From Phymatolithon calcareum (taxonomy: Eukaryota; Rhodophyta; Florideophyceae; Hapalidiales): a stretch of 64,000 nucleotides of DNA. This document shows positions 54,835 to 64,000 of the stretch, in pieces; the stretch's first letter is position 1, and each line of letters opens with the position of its first letter. Made by a program: the position numbers and the translations under genes. The DNA lies in NCBI GenBank assembly GCA_977006965.1, contig OZ345356.1, positions 2,604,001 to 2,668,000 on the forward strand, written 5' to 3'. Below the pieces are notes generated by a model, which was not told the origin of the DNA, did no database searches, and was given only the letters and a program-made list of their open reading frames with translations.

Positions 54835-55065
54835 AACTTGAAATCACAGCGTGTCACAGGACAGGGGAGTAATTTTCCCCCTCGAGGTCCCGAAGGAGAC
54901 CAGAGGTGGGTTTTTGTAGTCCACTGAATCGTGTTACACCAACAAGAAAAGAAAATCTTCCATAGACAGAATCTAGCCAAAACCTCTTGGCCCTAGGAAA
55001 GTTGTCCCAAGCGTCAGCAGATGCGTTGGTAACTTTTAAATAAAAATCTACCTTTCTTCTTCTTG
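54835..55065 (-). repeat. Dispersed repeat encoding D-F-Y-L-K-V-T and V-G-V-T-R-F-S-G
   Basis: The minus frame runs R-R-R-K-V-D-F-Y-L-K-V-T-N-A-S-A-D-A-W, then F-L-V-G-V-T-R-F-S-G and S-G-L-L-R-D-L-E-G-E-N. A second V-G-V-T-R-F-S-G copy lies in the opposite orientation at 55106-55143, so two copies meet head to head. This copy shows the uninterrupted target of the foldback element at 37641. Confidence 0.7.
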
Positions 55066-55259
55066 TGCAAAGAGGTTTTGCTTGCAATATGTATAATGAA
55101 GAGTTCCTTTTTGTTGTTGGTGTAACACGATTCAGTGGAAGTACCAAAGTAGCAAATCCTTTTGTCAGCAAGTATTTCGGACGCGGATTTTTCGCGTCAC
55201 TGAATTTCACGTCAGTTTCAATAATCTCGAAAACGGCGTGTCAGCGCCACTAATCACAA

Positions 55260-56500
55260 TTACGGTGCGTCCATGTCACGATCCCGTACACGTTGGAGGC
55301 TTTTCCACGAAGACCAAACACATGACAAGAGTTGTTCTAAGGGAAGCGGCGACTGAAGAGGCCTTGCCGATACACGCGTTCGAATTTGAGGCTTTAAACA
55401 ACAAATTTTACAATTTTATATTAAAACAGCACCTCAGTGTCACTGCAAGGAAAGAGACGGGGAGGAATTGCAATGGGTTAGTCACGACACATCGGCAAAT
55501 GTTACGTCACGACCTTTCGAGACGGCGCTGACCTTCCTCAAGCAAGGAGTTTCAGCAAAATCGTTAAGGAACTTGTTCTTCATAGATGAAGGAGACCTCC
55601 TTTAGCGCTCCGGAAAGAGGAAAATTCCGTATGATCCGCCGGGGTCCACGCCGGCGATCATCTGACTCCCAAAATCACGATACCGCCAATTAGCGGCAAA
55701 GTGGGCATTCGGCCGGTCCCCCCGCCAATGAACACATTACTTCTCGCAGACGAGTTCGCTGATACTATACCAATCCTCATGAGCACTATCAAGAGGATAT
55801 TAATAGCACGGAAAAAGCTCTAGACAAGTTACTTATTGTCGTGAGTATCCAGGAACCGAACGACTTGTTCAGCTCCCTAATGAGATGACGGCAGATGCCG
55901 GACGTCCGTACAACTTGTCTAGGCAGAAACTCCAGGAGGGATGTAGTGCTTTCGACAAGATGTCTTACAGCTCGCTTGGTCAGAAACTCCGATGGGATGT
56001 AGTGCATTCGGCAGGAGTGGTCCAGTCCAATGGTACGCAATGGATGGTTGCTCGGCAGTGTGAATGCGTTGCTAACTTTCGTCGGAAGAGTGAGTTTATC
56101 TTTCGATATCCTTGGAGGTTGGTTGACAATGGTGACTTCCTCGAGAAAGACTTCGACCTCTACTTCACTCCATCTACATCTGACTGTCTAGCTACATTCT
56201 TGCAAGGTATCCGAAGTTTCAGCGCGAGACACAATGCGTTTCTGACCGTTTCTAATCCCCGCCAGTAGACTTTCTTGGCTCACAGCCGGTCGGCATTGCC
56301 AGCAGGCAACCGTACTTCCATTCAACTGTCGGTCCCCAACGGATTGATAAACTCGCTGTCGGTGGTTAGCGAGACACTTTTCTTCACCATCATCTTTTAC
56401 GACGACATTGAGTAGACAGCGAATCAATAGTGAGAGGTCACTAGGAAAATAGTTTTGCTTCCTGCAGTTTAGACTGAACACGTGAAGAGAACTGATGTGA
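55260..56500. other. No supported gene
   Basis: A plus frame at 55885-56268 and minus frames at 55789-56040 and 56188-56481 have no recognisable motif. A GTGTCACT-like string at 55436 recalls the 36437 element, but no second arm is evident. Confidence 0.4.
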
Positions 56501-56517
56501 CAATTTTCGACTTCTCA

Positions 56518-56651
56518 CATGCTAAGGTCCCAGATAGAATGCCAGACATAAGAGTAGAGCCGCCCTAGCGAGGGCAGCACCTGAGGAAGCCCTGCCATTA
56601 TATTCGTATGACTGCGGGGCTTTAAAAAAAATTGCAATAAAAAAAAACATT
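56518..56651 (+). mobile_element. 5'-truncated LINE tail with A-rich end
   Basis: Flanked by 'ttttcgacttct' on both sides (about 56506-56517 and 56654-56666). The body ends 'actgcggggctttaaaaaa' plus an A-rich run. It extends ~30 bp further 5' than the copy at 44297, as expected for random 5' truncation. Confidence 0.8.
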
Positions 56652-58009
56652 TTTCGACTTCTTTTTTAGATTCATCACAATATACCCCTTTTCACTAATT
56701 CGCGAGGACGTTCTTCTGGTGACTGCACTCGCCTGACTGTTCTCCCCATATTGCGGCGATGACCTGCTACGCTGCGTTTACTGTCAGAAGAGGAAGAAAA
56801 GTAGATTTTTATTTAAATGCTACCAACGCATCTGTTGACGCTTGGGGCATATAATTGGAAAAAATAGAGCCGTAGGAGTGTCGCGCCCGTGTTATATCGC
56901 TCTCCCAAGGCGGTCGCTTTTTCCTCTCGCGACTGTACGCCGCACAACTTGGACCGCGATAGTCATGCTGTTCGTAGTAGGTGATCTAATAGGCCATATG
57001 GGCACGTGTCTCTCGTATGTCTATGCGCTGCATCGCTGTCTTTTGCGTAGGTTGTAGTATATAAGCTAGTTTGATCCTTCCGCTGAGTAAAGGAAGGTGG
57101 GGGAGTCCTGGATTTCGGCTCGAATGCTCGGCTCGTAGCACGCTCAACGTCGCCTGCACGGCCCTTCGACCACGCGGAGTCGGAGCTCTTCCCAACCTTC
57201 TTGTGCGCAACCGTCGTCATGCAAGCCAGCACGGAGACAACTGCGCTCAAGTTCCCTTTTCCCTTTTTCGAAGGTCGACGGCCAAGCCATGGTCGCCGCC
57301 AAAAGACGACGTCGTTTTCTCCTTCCTTTCTCTTTTGCCTTTCGTCACGTCGTAAGCGGCGCAGTGGACGTCCCTTCGACTAGTATCCACGCTTATTCTT
57401 CTCCGTTTCTACGAACGCTCGCGCTTGTGTTCGTCCACACGATCGCTGGAGTTCCCGTATGGCAATCTTGCCCGTTTTGTGCTGCAAGGTGCGCTTATCA
57501 TCTGGACCTAAGTGCTCCTCACGTCGAGCTTCCGAGGCCCTATTCGGCGTAGCCTCGCCCTCGTATCTCATCCATGCGACCGCTTGTGTTCCCGCAAAGC
57601 TGTGGATTGTCCTCCGTGACCGAGTTCGTCCTGGTTCAAGTTGCGTCTATCCCTATTCACCCTCATCTACCTCGTCAAGCTTCCGAAGCCCTGTTCGGCG
57701 TAGTCTTGCGCTCGTGTTCTACGTTCACGACCGCTTGCGTTCCCGCAAAGCCATAGAGTACTACGATGGTGGACGCCTATTTTGTCCGCTGGTCTGGGGG
57801 TTTTGTTTGCCTTGTCTTTCTTTCCTCCTCGTTTGTCTTGTCTCTCCCGCCCTTTTCTTCTCTCTCCTCTCTTGGGGTTTTCTCTCCCATGTGGCGTCGG
57901 GTTCTTTTGGAGCCTGGCGCTACAAGGAGCTCCCGTGCACCTCAACAAATTTTCCGCCTACATCTCAAGTATATGCAAAGCGAAGAAGGATTGGAATGTG
58001 AAACTAGAA

Positions 58010-58740
58010 GAATTCAATGTCAATAGAGCAATGAGGAGCCATCTGCAAAGAGCTTTCAATAAGGCCCCAAAAGGGAAGGCAGTTGGCCCAGATGGCATAG
58101 CCGTTGAGATGCTACATGCCAACAAGGAGGTCTGTTTCGACATGATACTGGCTATATGGGAGACATGTGGAAGACTGAAGTGCCTCCCTCGCCAATGGCG
58201 ACAAATCAACATATATCCCCCCAATGGCGACAAGCAACACTTATTCCTCTTTACAAGAAGGGACCAGCGCATGTCGCGGCAAACTACAGACCCATGTCCT
58301 TACGAAGCCCAGCCAGGAAGATTGTCGACTCAGCACTTGACTCTCACATTAGAGGTCACTACCGATTCAACAAGGCGCAACTGGGTTTCCGTAGGGATAA
58401 GAACACGTACCTGGCGATACTCCGGGCGAACAATAATATGAAAAGTGGACATCCTTATGTCGCAGTCCTTGACCTATCTGCAGCCTACGATAGGGTGCCA
58501 AGGGATACCCTCATGGAGCGTCTGACGACCAAATTGCCAATGCACATCACTCGGATGGTAGCCTATTTGCTGAAACCATCGTGGATCACTTCTGCAGGGG
58601 ATGAAACAAAAACATGGTGCATTATCGATTGAGGTGTTCCACAAGGGTCCCCATTAAGCCCGTGTCTTTACAACATATTCATGGATACGTTTGCCGAAGC
58701 CGCTGGAAAAGTAGCAGGAACTGTCTCAGACAGGGATAGT
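58010..58740 (+). pseudogene. Reverse transcriptase, N-terminal half, broken
   Basis: First frame: P-K-G-K-A-V-G-P-D-G-I-A-V-E-M-L, the fingers motif of LINE reverse transcriptases. A ~29-bp insertion with a duplicated 'ccaatggcgacaa' near 58193-58240 shifts the frame. The next frame then gives L-I-P-L-Y-K-K-G, N-Y-R-P-M-S-L, L-D-L-S-A-A-Y-D-R-V-P with the first catalytic Asp, and, after a TGA at 58630-58632, G-V-P-Q-G-S-P-L-S-P. No activity is possible. Confidence 0.9.
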
Positions 58741-58741
58741 A

Positions 58742-59073
58742 CCAATATTATTGTTATTTATTGGGGCACATGATGCAATAGGAATTGCAATACCAATAAT
58801 GCAAGGTTGAAGGCAATAGGAATTGCAATATCTTACCATTCTTCCAATATCAATTGCAATAACAGAATCTAATTCAGGTCCTCCTGCGCCATTTCTTCAC
58901 TCGCGCATTCGGCGATCTTGCCAGCGCAGAGGAGGGCAAGGGTGTACCCTGATTTTCGATCATATGCCATTACTTTTTGCAATAACTATTGCAATAAGCA
59001 CCTCTCAGGGCAATTAAGACTTTATTGCAATTTATTGCAATAAATTGCAGTAAAAAAATAAAAATAATATTGG
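58742..59073. mobile_element. 332-bp TA-flanked MITE rich in ATTGCAAT
   Basis: Ends pair as 'ccaatattatt(g/t)ttattt', with TA at 58740-58741 and 59074-59075, as for Tc1/mariner-type elements. It interrupts the reverse transcriptase between the G-S-P-L-S-P and F-A-D-D motifs. The interior is full of 'attgcaat' strings like those at 20.3-21.2 kb. No coding capacity. Confidence 0.85.
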
Positions 59074-59075
59074 TA

Positions 59076-60143
59076 CCAAGCGTGGTCTCAGAGCACCCAG
59101 TGCAGTTGTTTGCGGACGACGTGCTCGTTCAAGCCAAGAATTCAAAAGGGTTACAAATGCTTTTGGACATAGCCACGGAGTGGGCAGACGAAAACTCTAT
59201 GACGTGGAACACAAAACCAGGAAAGAGCGAGGTTCTGAAGTACAAGGGGCTACCTAAGCGAAAATTTATGATTACCGGAAAACAGCTACACCAAGCGTGG
59301 AGACTTTCCTCTCTGGGCATTAGCATGAACAACACTGGAGTTACCTACGATACAGCCGAATGCTGTCGGATGCATCCACAAACTTAGGCAGATTGGCGTC
59401 AATGTCAGTGGCTTCCACCCTGAAATATGCATCAAGATTTTCAAGTCTTTGATTCTCCAAAGTGGGAAAATACAATTCACCTGACCCCAATGACCAAGCG
59501 GTTACTATCCGCAATCGAGGCAGAAGAAGGCCTTCTCTACAGGTATGTCTTCGGAAAATATGCCGAACATCGAAAAAGTCGAATGAGAGTGCTATGTCGG
59601 CTGGACAGTCCGGAGTTGAGGCGAATTCATCTAGCGGAAAGCTTCGCTTTAAGCTTGTTAAAACGGTAAAAGGACCTTACACAAGCAGAAGAATATCAAG
59701 GAAGACAGGAGGACATGGCAGAAGTATCAAAGGATATTGACTTACTCAGAACAGAGGAGCACCTCAGCAAAGCTTTGAAACAGGCTGAAGAAGGCAGAGT
59801 ATCAAAGAAGTGGCGATTAAAAGAGGCAATCCAAGTGTGGAAGACGTGCGAAGAGGGTCGCACATTGAAAATCCCGATAAGCAAGCCAAAAACGTTGCCG
59901 GGAGTGTTACACATACGGGACAGAACGACGCGGTTAAGGTGCCTAAGACTGATTATTAACAGAGCACCGCTATGGAGAAAATCAACTATAGGCGAGTGCT
60001 TCGGGCCCAGTGCTGAGATTGAGCTCATGGCCCTTCAACGCATACTTGGGTCTAAGATGATGGACAAAGAGACTGAATATGAATGCAGAAGACTCACTCG
60101 GGCTCTCATATGGAGAGAAAGTCGAATCAAGACGATGTTATGA
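59076..60143 (+). pseudogene. Reverse transcriptase F-A-D-D half and post-RT region
   Basis: V-Q-L-F-A-D-D-V-L-V-Q-A carries the catalytic Asp pair, followed by W-x-T-K-P-G-K-S-E-V-L. After ~59390 the frame breaks and resumes at 59581 with M-R-V-L-C-R-L and the N-R-A-P-L-W-R-K-S block shared with 33618-34292. Confidence 0.85.
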
Positions 60144-60824
60144 AGCTAGAATGCGTTAAGTCGATGTAATTGAGAAGCGATATCGCCGTGATGACAACTA
60201 GAGAGCCGTTTGATGAGGCGGTAAGGCACATTCAGACCAACAAAACGGCCGGAAGTCTTCGAACGACGTTTATGACCATGGAAGGAGAGCGCCTCGAGTC
60301 AAAAAGAAAACGGAAGATCCCATATGACAAGACAAGAGAGTTGCCAGCAATTCCTAAGTTTCCCAAGGTTAAACAAAGAAAATTAGCGCTGCAGTACGCA
60401 TGTGGAAGGTTCCCACAGGTGTCTACAACTATGATGATGGAGAGATTCGGGGACAAGGTCCAACACCACATGGAGACCTTGGGGCGAAGCCTGTCAGGAT
60501 ACAAGCTCAAGAGAGAAAACAGAGTTGCGACTGAAAAAGCTCTGGACGAGCTACTGCTCTTCAGCAAGAGCATCGTCGATTGTCGAGACCGCACTTATTT
60601 GCGGGATTCGGAACTTAAGCAAAAGATTCGAGAAGACATGAGAGGAGAGATCGACATGAAATGGTAACTGCTGAACTGCAGCAGAAACCGCATAACCGGA
60701 CGACTCTCTCGGAATTTATCAGAAGATATATGGATGTGTGGTGCAAATTGGATTATGTAGCGTATTCAATTTACCTTCCACGTAGTCTACATCAATCCTG
60801 GTAGGTTCTTGTGTTCCCCAAAAC

Positions 60825-60872
60825 ACTATAAAAAGCGCCGAACTCATCCATCGATGGAGTTCGGCAAGCAAG
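60825..60872 (+). promoter_or_regulatory. TATA box and inverted repeat upstream of the Copia-order element
   Basis: 'ctataaaaag' at 60828 is followed by 'gccgaact' and 'agttcggc' arms with an inner 'ccatcgatgg' palindrome. The same TATA-plus-arms arrangement lies at 40803-40835. Likely part of the 5' LTR promoter; LTR borders cannot be set because the 3' LTR is outside. Confidence 0.55.
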
Positions 60873-61142
60873 TATAACCCAACGAATATTATCGCTTCAA
60901 CTCATTCCGACGGTCAAGGTCCCTAGGCCTTGACCTGTTGAGGATCGCACATGACTCCCAAGGGTCCCTTTGTTATCAAAGTACGACACAGTTTACTTGC
61001 GATATACTATTCGTTCTTCCGCTCAGAAGGGTTTCTGAAAAGGACCACACAGTTAAAGAGCGTAAACTAAGCTTTACGACACTTATAAGTACGCGTAAGT
61101 TTGGTATTCGGAACCTCAAGCCTATCAAGATCGTTATTCAAG

Positions 61143-62402
61143 ATGGGATTGACAGCCGAACAAAAATCAAACCTGTTACAAGCAATCTACAACCGAATTC
61201 GTTACGGATCGCTCGGTGAAGATTCCTATTCAAACCTGCACACAGTTGTCGAGGACGACTGTATTGCCGAAACAGAAGACTATCTCGAACTTCTGACTGA
61301 GCTTTTCCTACCCGAAGAGCTTTTCAGCGATGCTATTATACAAAGCGAAGGAAAGACATTTTACATTTTACTTCGACGAGTCTTGCTACAAGCGGGTATC
61401 GTTATTGAAAGATCTCCTATACTGATACGAGTGGCAGAAGCATTATACATTCCTCCTAATTTTCATTCACTAACCGAAAGTGATCAAAGGAAATGCCTGG
61501 ACAATGTTGAAATTGCCAAAGATTTGTACAAGAATATGTCTGTTTTTCGGACTCCCCGTTTTCACTTTGGGAATGTTGAACTGCAAACGCGTTCGTACAG
61601 GGCCTCAGGAGTGAAGAATGAGCTGGTCTTTTCAGAAAACGGCTCCGAAGGACCTAATCAAGTCCAAACAGAAGGTCAAAATGCCATTGTCAGACAAGAA
61701 ATAGGAAATGAGGGTCGTGATGGACAAGAACATGAAATGGACATGATGTCTGCAGCATTGGATCTACGTCGCCGCAGAGGTATTGATGATTCGGCACATA
61801 CAGATGATCAAGATTCATCTGGTCCTAACATAAATGTTATGACTGGGAAAAATACTCGACAAAAGGCATCCTTCATATCGACTTTGATGAAACGAAATGA
61901 AAACAATTGCAATCTTTTTTCTGGGACTGATCACAGATCGTGGAATAGTCACGTCAAGAAATTTGCTTCCCTCGCCAAGTCTCATGATGTAAGCTCAGAT
62001 GACGTTCTTCTCGAACTAGTTCAGTGGACTCTCGGACCAGGACCTGAGATGTGCTGGACCAGATACATCGAGAAAGAAGGTGCGAATTGGACGGGATATC
62101 TGGATATGATGCAGAAGACGTACAACTCAGCAATCACGCATGCTCGCACGCGCGATGCTTTGAGATCTGTATCACTCATTTCAGAGTTACTGAAACCAGA
62201 TGAAGGACACAAAGATACAAGTAACAGTCGGGCTGTCACTCGAACTGTGAATGCAACTCTAAACCTTGCGAAAAATCTTCCTGCTGAGGAGCGCTCTGAG
62301 GTTCAGATGCTTGAGATGCTTCGACAGTCTATTCAAGGAGTGGAGTTCACAAAGTCTGCTCAACTGGACTCTCTCAAAGAACTAAGCTCTTCCTTTGACT
62401 AA
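61143..62402 (+). CDS. Gag-like protein of an LTR retrotransposon
   Basis: 419 residues from the ATG M-G-L-T-A-E-Q-K; the frame is open ~14 codons further upstream without an ATG. Mostly helical and hydrophilic, without a signal peptide. A charged linker near residues 180-230 precedes a region (F-S-G-T-D-H-R-S-W-N-S-H-V-K-K-F at ~258-273) resembling retrotransposon capsid domains. It ends at a TAA after which the same frame continues as Pol. The capsid role is inferred from position and composition. Confidence 0.75.
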   Translation: MGLTAEQKSNLLQAIYNRIRYGSLGEDSYSNLHTVVEDDCIAETEDYLELLTELFLPEELFSDAIIQSEGKTFYILLRRVLLQAGIVIERSPILIRVAEALYIPPNFHSLTESDQRKCLDNVEIAKDLYKNMSVFRTPRFHFGNVELQTRSYRASGVKNELVFSENGSEGPNQVQTEGQNAIVRQEIGNEGRDGQEHEMDMMSAALDLRRRRGIDDSAHTDDQDSSGPNINVMTGKNTRQKASFISTLMKRNENNCNLFSGTDHRSWNSHVKKFASLAKSHDVSSDDVLLELVQWTLGPGPEMCWTRYIEKEGANWTGYLDMMQKTYNSAITHARTRDALRSVSLISELLKPDEGHKDTSNSRAVTRTVNATLNLAKNLPAEERSEVQMLEMLRQSIQGVEFTKSAQLDSLKELSSSFD

Positions 62403-64000
62403 CTGTCCCAGAGTATTCAAACGGCTGCACAAATTCAAGAGTGTCACGTGAGCACTATTGCTAAATCGAAACTCAGCTTTCCGGTTGGAGTCAATCATTC
62501 GAGAATTGATCATTCTACCGATTCAACAGCAGTTCTAGAACAGCTGAACGATACATTTGATATTCACTACACTGATCGGAGATTTGGACGTGTGCCGCGC
62601 CGAAGGCATGCGAAATGCGGTGACAACAGACGTCAGAATGGATCCACATATGGCAAAACTCTTCAGTGCCATGATTTCCAATCTTTTAAGCATCTCAAAT
62701 TTCATAGGGAATGTCCCGAGGAGATCAAAAGGCGCAAATCTGGAGGCAAAACATTATCAGGAGTGCGCAAGCAGCTATCACAAGGTGTATCTTGCGCTCA
62801 TGTGCTCGAATGTCTAATTATTGCACTTTACAATGCCACAGAAGAAACTCATGACGACGATAAAGCTTCTACTGTCTCGCAAACAATTCCTGTCAATTTC
62901 AACATGGATGCACAATTTGCGAATGAAGCTAGTCTCGAAAATGATGAAGACCTGTTTGCAAGTAACTTCGCAAGAAGAATGGAACACTCAATTACTAGAT
63001 CTTTGACAGCGGAGATCAATTTCGCATCAAACACACACGAAGCACAAGTGCATAAAAGGGGATATCAACCTTCTATTGCACATATCGGATTCACACAAAA
63101 TGAAGATAAGAGATTATTCTCAGCATCGTCAAATTTATGTGGAAGACACTTTAATCAAGTGCAGAAAAGGACAAACAACGTGGTATTTCAAGGTGCTGTT
63201 GTTGATACCGGTGCGGCAAATTCCTGCATTGGAAAAAAGCAAGCAATAGCATATGAGCAACAGACCGGGCACAAGATTCACGCTCGTCGCTCCTATCACA
63301 ATTTCAAGCTCGGAAATTTCATTTATCCCTCTCTTGGAACATTTGATCTACTATTGCCAACCCCATGTGGGGCAATAAGCCTCACAGCAGATATTATCGA
63401 AGCTGATATTCCACTTCTTCTTGGTTTGGATATCCTTGGTCATTATGATCTCCTTCCTGATATTCGGATCAACATGCTCGTGCACAAAGATTGGATTCTA
63501 CCTATGCAACGTGAGCAAGGACATCTTTGGGTTAGGTGGCTATCTGACATAAGATACACACAAGAGCAATTGCAAAACCTCCATAAGCACTATCGTCCCC
63601 CATCGGCATCAAAGCTGTATGCTTTGCTGAAACGAGTCAATCCAGATCATCTCCCGAAGACAACACTGCATATTCTGAAGGAAATTCAGTCCACATGTGA
63701 TCCTTGCCAAATCATTGACAAGAAGCAAATCCATTTTCAAGTTGGATCTGATAACTCTGAAGATATTGTGTTCAACAGAGAAATTGCTATGGATTTATTC
63801 TCAATCAACGAGCGAAAAGTTCTACATGTGGTCGACACGTCCACGCATTTTGATGCAGCGACATTCCTTGATGGAGAAGATGTTCAAACTGTTTGGAATG
63901 CTTTACTAAAGTGCTGGGTCCTAGACTATGCAGGACAGCCTGATGTATACTTTTGCGATCAGGGGTCTTTTCACATCAGAGGACTGAAAAGCTTTATCAG
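62403..64000 (+). CDS. Pol of a Copia-order LTR retrotransposon (protease, integrase), runs off the window
   Basis: The frame follows the gag TAA directly and stays open for all 532 codons to the edge. An imperfect zinc-knuckle-like segment lies near 62680 (first Cys and His in place, second Cys replaced by Phe). The protease motif V-V-D-T-G-A-A-N-S is at ~63200, with L-L-L-G-L-D-I-L as its second signature. Integrase follows without reverse transcriptase between: an H-x-H and C-D-P-C zinc region (~63585-63705), core Asp in A-M-D-L-F, and a second Asp in F-C-D-Q-G-S-F. Protease followed by integrase is the Ty1/Copia order. RT and RNase H should lie beyond 64000. Confidence 0.85.
   Translation, partial: MSQSIQTAAQIQECHVSTIAKSKLSFPVGVNHSRIDHSTDSTAVLEQLNDTFDIHYTDRRFGRVPRRRHAKCGDNRRQNGSTYGKTLQCHDFQSFKHLKFHRECPEEIKRRKSGGKTLSGVRKQLSQGVSCAHVLECLIIALYNATEETHDDDKASTVSQTIPVNFNMDAQFANEASLENDEDLFASNFARRMEHSITRSLTAEINFASNTHEAQVHKRGYQPSIAHIGFTQNEDKRLFSASSNLCGRHFNQVQKRTNNVVFQGAVVDTGAANSCIGKKQAIAYEQQTGHKIHARRSYHNFKLGNFIYPSLGTFDLLLPTPCGAISLTADIIEADIPLLLGLDILGHYDLLPDIRINMLVHKDWILPMQREQGHLWVRWLSDIRYTQEQLQNLHKHYRPPSASKLYALLKRVNPDHLPKTTLHILKEIQSTCDPCQIIDKKQIHFQVGSDNSEDIVFNREIAMDLFSINERKVLHVVDTSTHFDAATFLDGEDVQTVWNALLKCWVLDYAGQPDVYFCDQGSFHIRGLKSFI

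Larger units (their letters stand above)
57060..60670 (+). mobile_element. Long decayed LINE (non-LTR retrotransposon)
   Basis: Region order: GC-rich 5' leader with a ~151-bp tandem repeat (57527 and 57678), reverse transcriptase (58010-58700 and 59080-59400), a post-RT basic region (59581-60143) and the S-K-R-K-R-K block (60170-60667). It carries a TGA stop, a 29-bp insertion, several frameshifts and a MITE, so it is dead. Other LINE copies in the window match parts of it. Confidence 0.85.

Overview
The window looks like a piece of an intron-poor, transposon-rich eukaryotic nuclear genome, most likely an alga. A florideophyte red alga such as Chondrus is my best guess. The reasons are long uninterrupted reading frames (a 1714-residue NLR-like protein, a 553-residue animal-type haem peroxidase), several secreted low-complexity proteins, and dense nested retrotransposons and DNA transposons. 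Assignment below 'eukaryote' is inference, because no marker gene in the window is diagnostic.

Layout. 1-4.4 kb: no intact gene, but a very degenerate tail of a ribosomal protein L10 (uL16) gene near 1.2-1.4 kb. 4.4-9.6 kb (minus): one large gene with a PH-like domain, helices, a coiled coil, NB-ARC and WD40 repeats. 10.4-15.1 kb: three tandem copies of a ~1.73-kb unit carrying RPL10 sequence; the first keeps an open frame and the other two are pseudogenes. 15.1-19.8 kb: a dispersed repeat, a tRNA-Ser-like 3' half, and two neighbouring secreted Ser/Thr/Pro-rich proteins. 23.8-24.4 kb: a secreted poly-Asp protein with Asp-His repeats. 29.7-31.4 kb: the haem peroxidase. 43.7-44.1 kb: a small acidic coiled-coil ORF. 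49.0-50.4 kb (minus): a three-pass membrane RING-H2 protein with a decayed paralogue beside it.

Most of 26-64 kb is mobile DNA. It includes: 5'-truncated LINE copies with target-site duplications (TSDs); a decayed longer LINE (57-60.7 kb) whose reverse transcriptase is split by a TA-flanked MITE; two copies of one solo LTR, one of them split by a LINE while the other shows the empty site; a CAGGGG-ended MITE and what looks like an 18-bp remnant of the same family; a 2.5-kb TA-flanked inverted-repeat element with a nested LINE; an 861-bp near-perfect foldback element; and, at the right edge, the gag, protease and integrase start of a Copia-order LTR retrotransposon that runs off the window.

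The cellular genes do not form an obvious pathway. The NLR-like protein, peroxidase and RING protein could all serve stress or defence, but linkage alone does not show that. Long stretches such as 2.1-4.4, 21-23.8, 24.4-26.5 and 46-48.7 kb hold no gene I can support.
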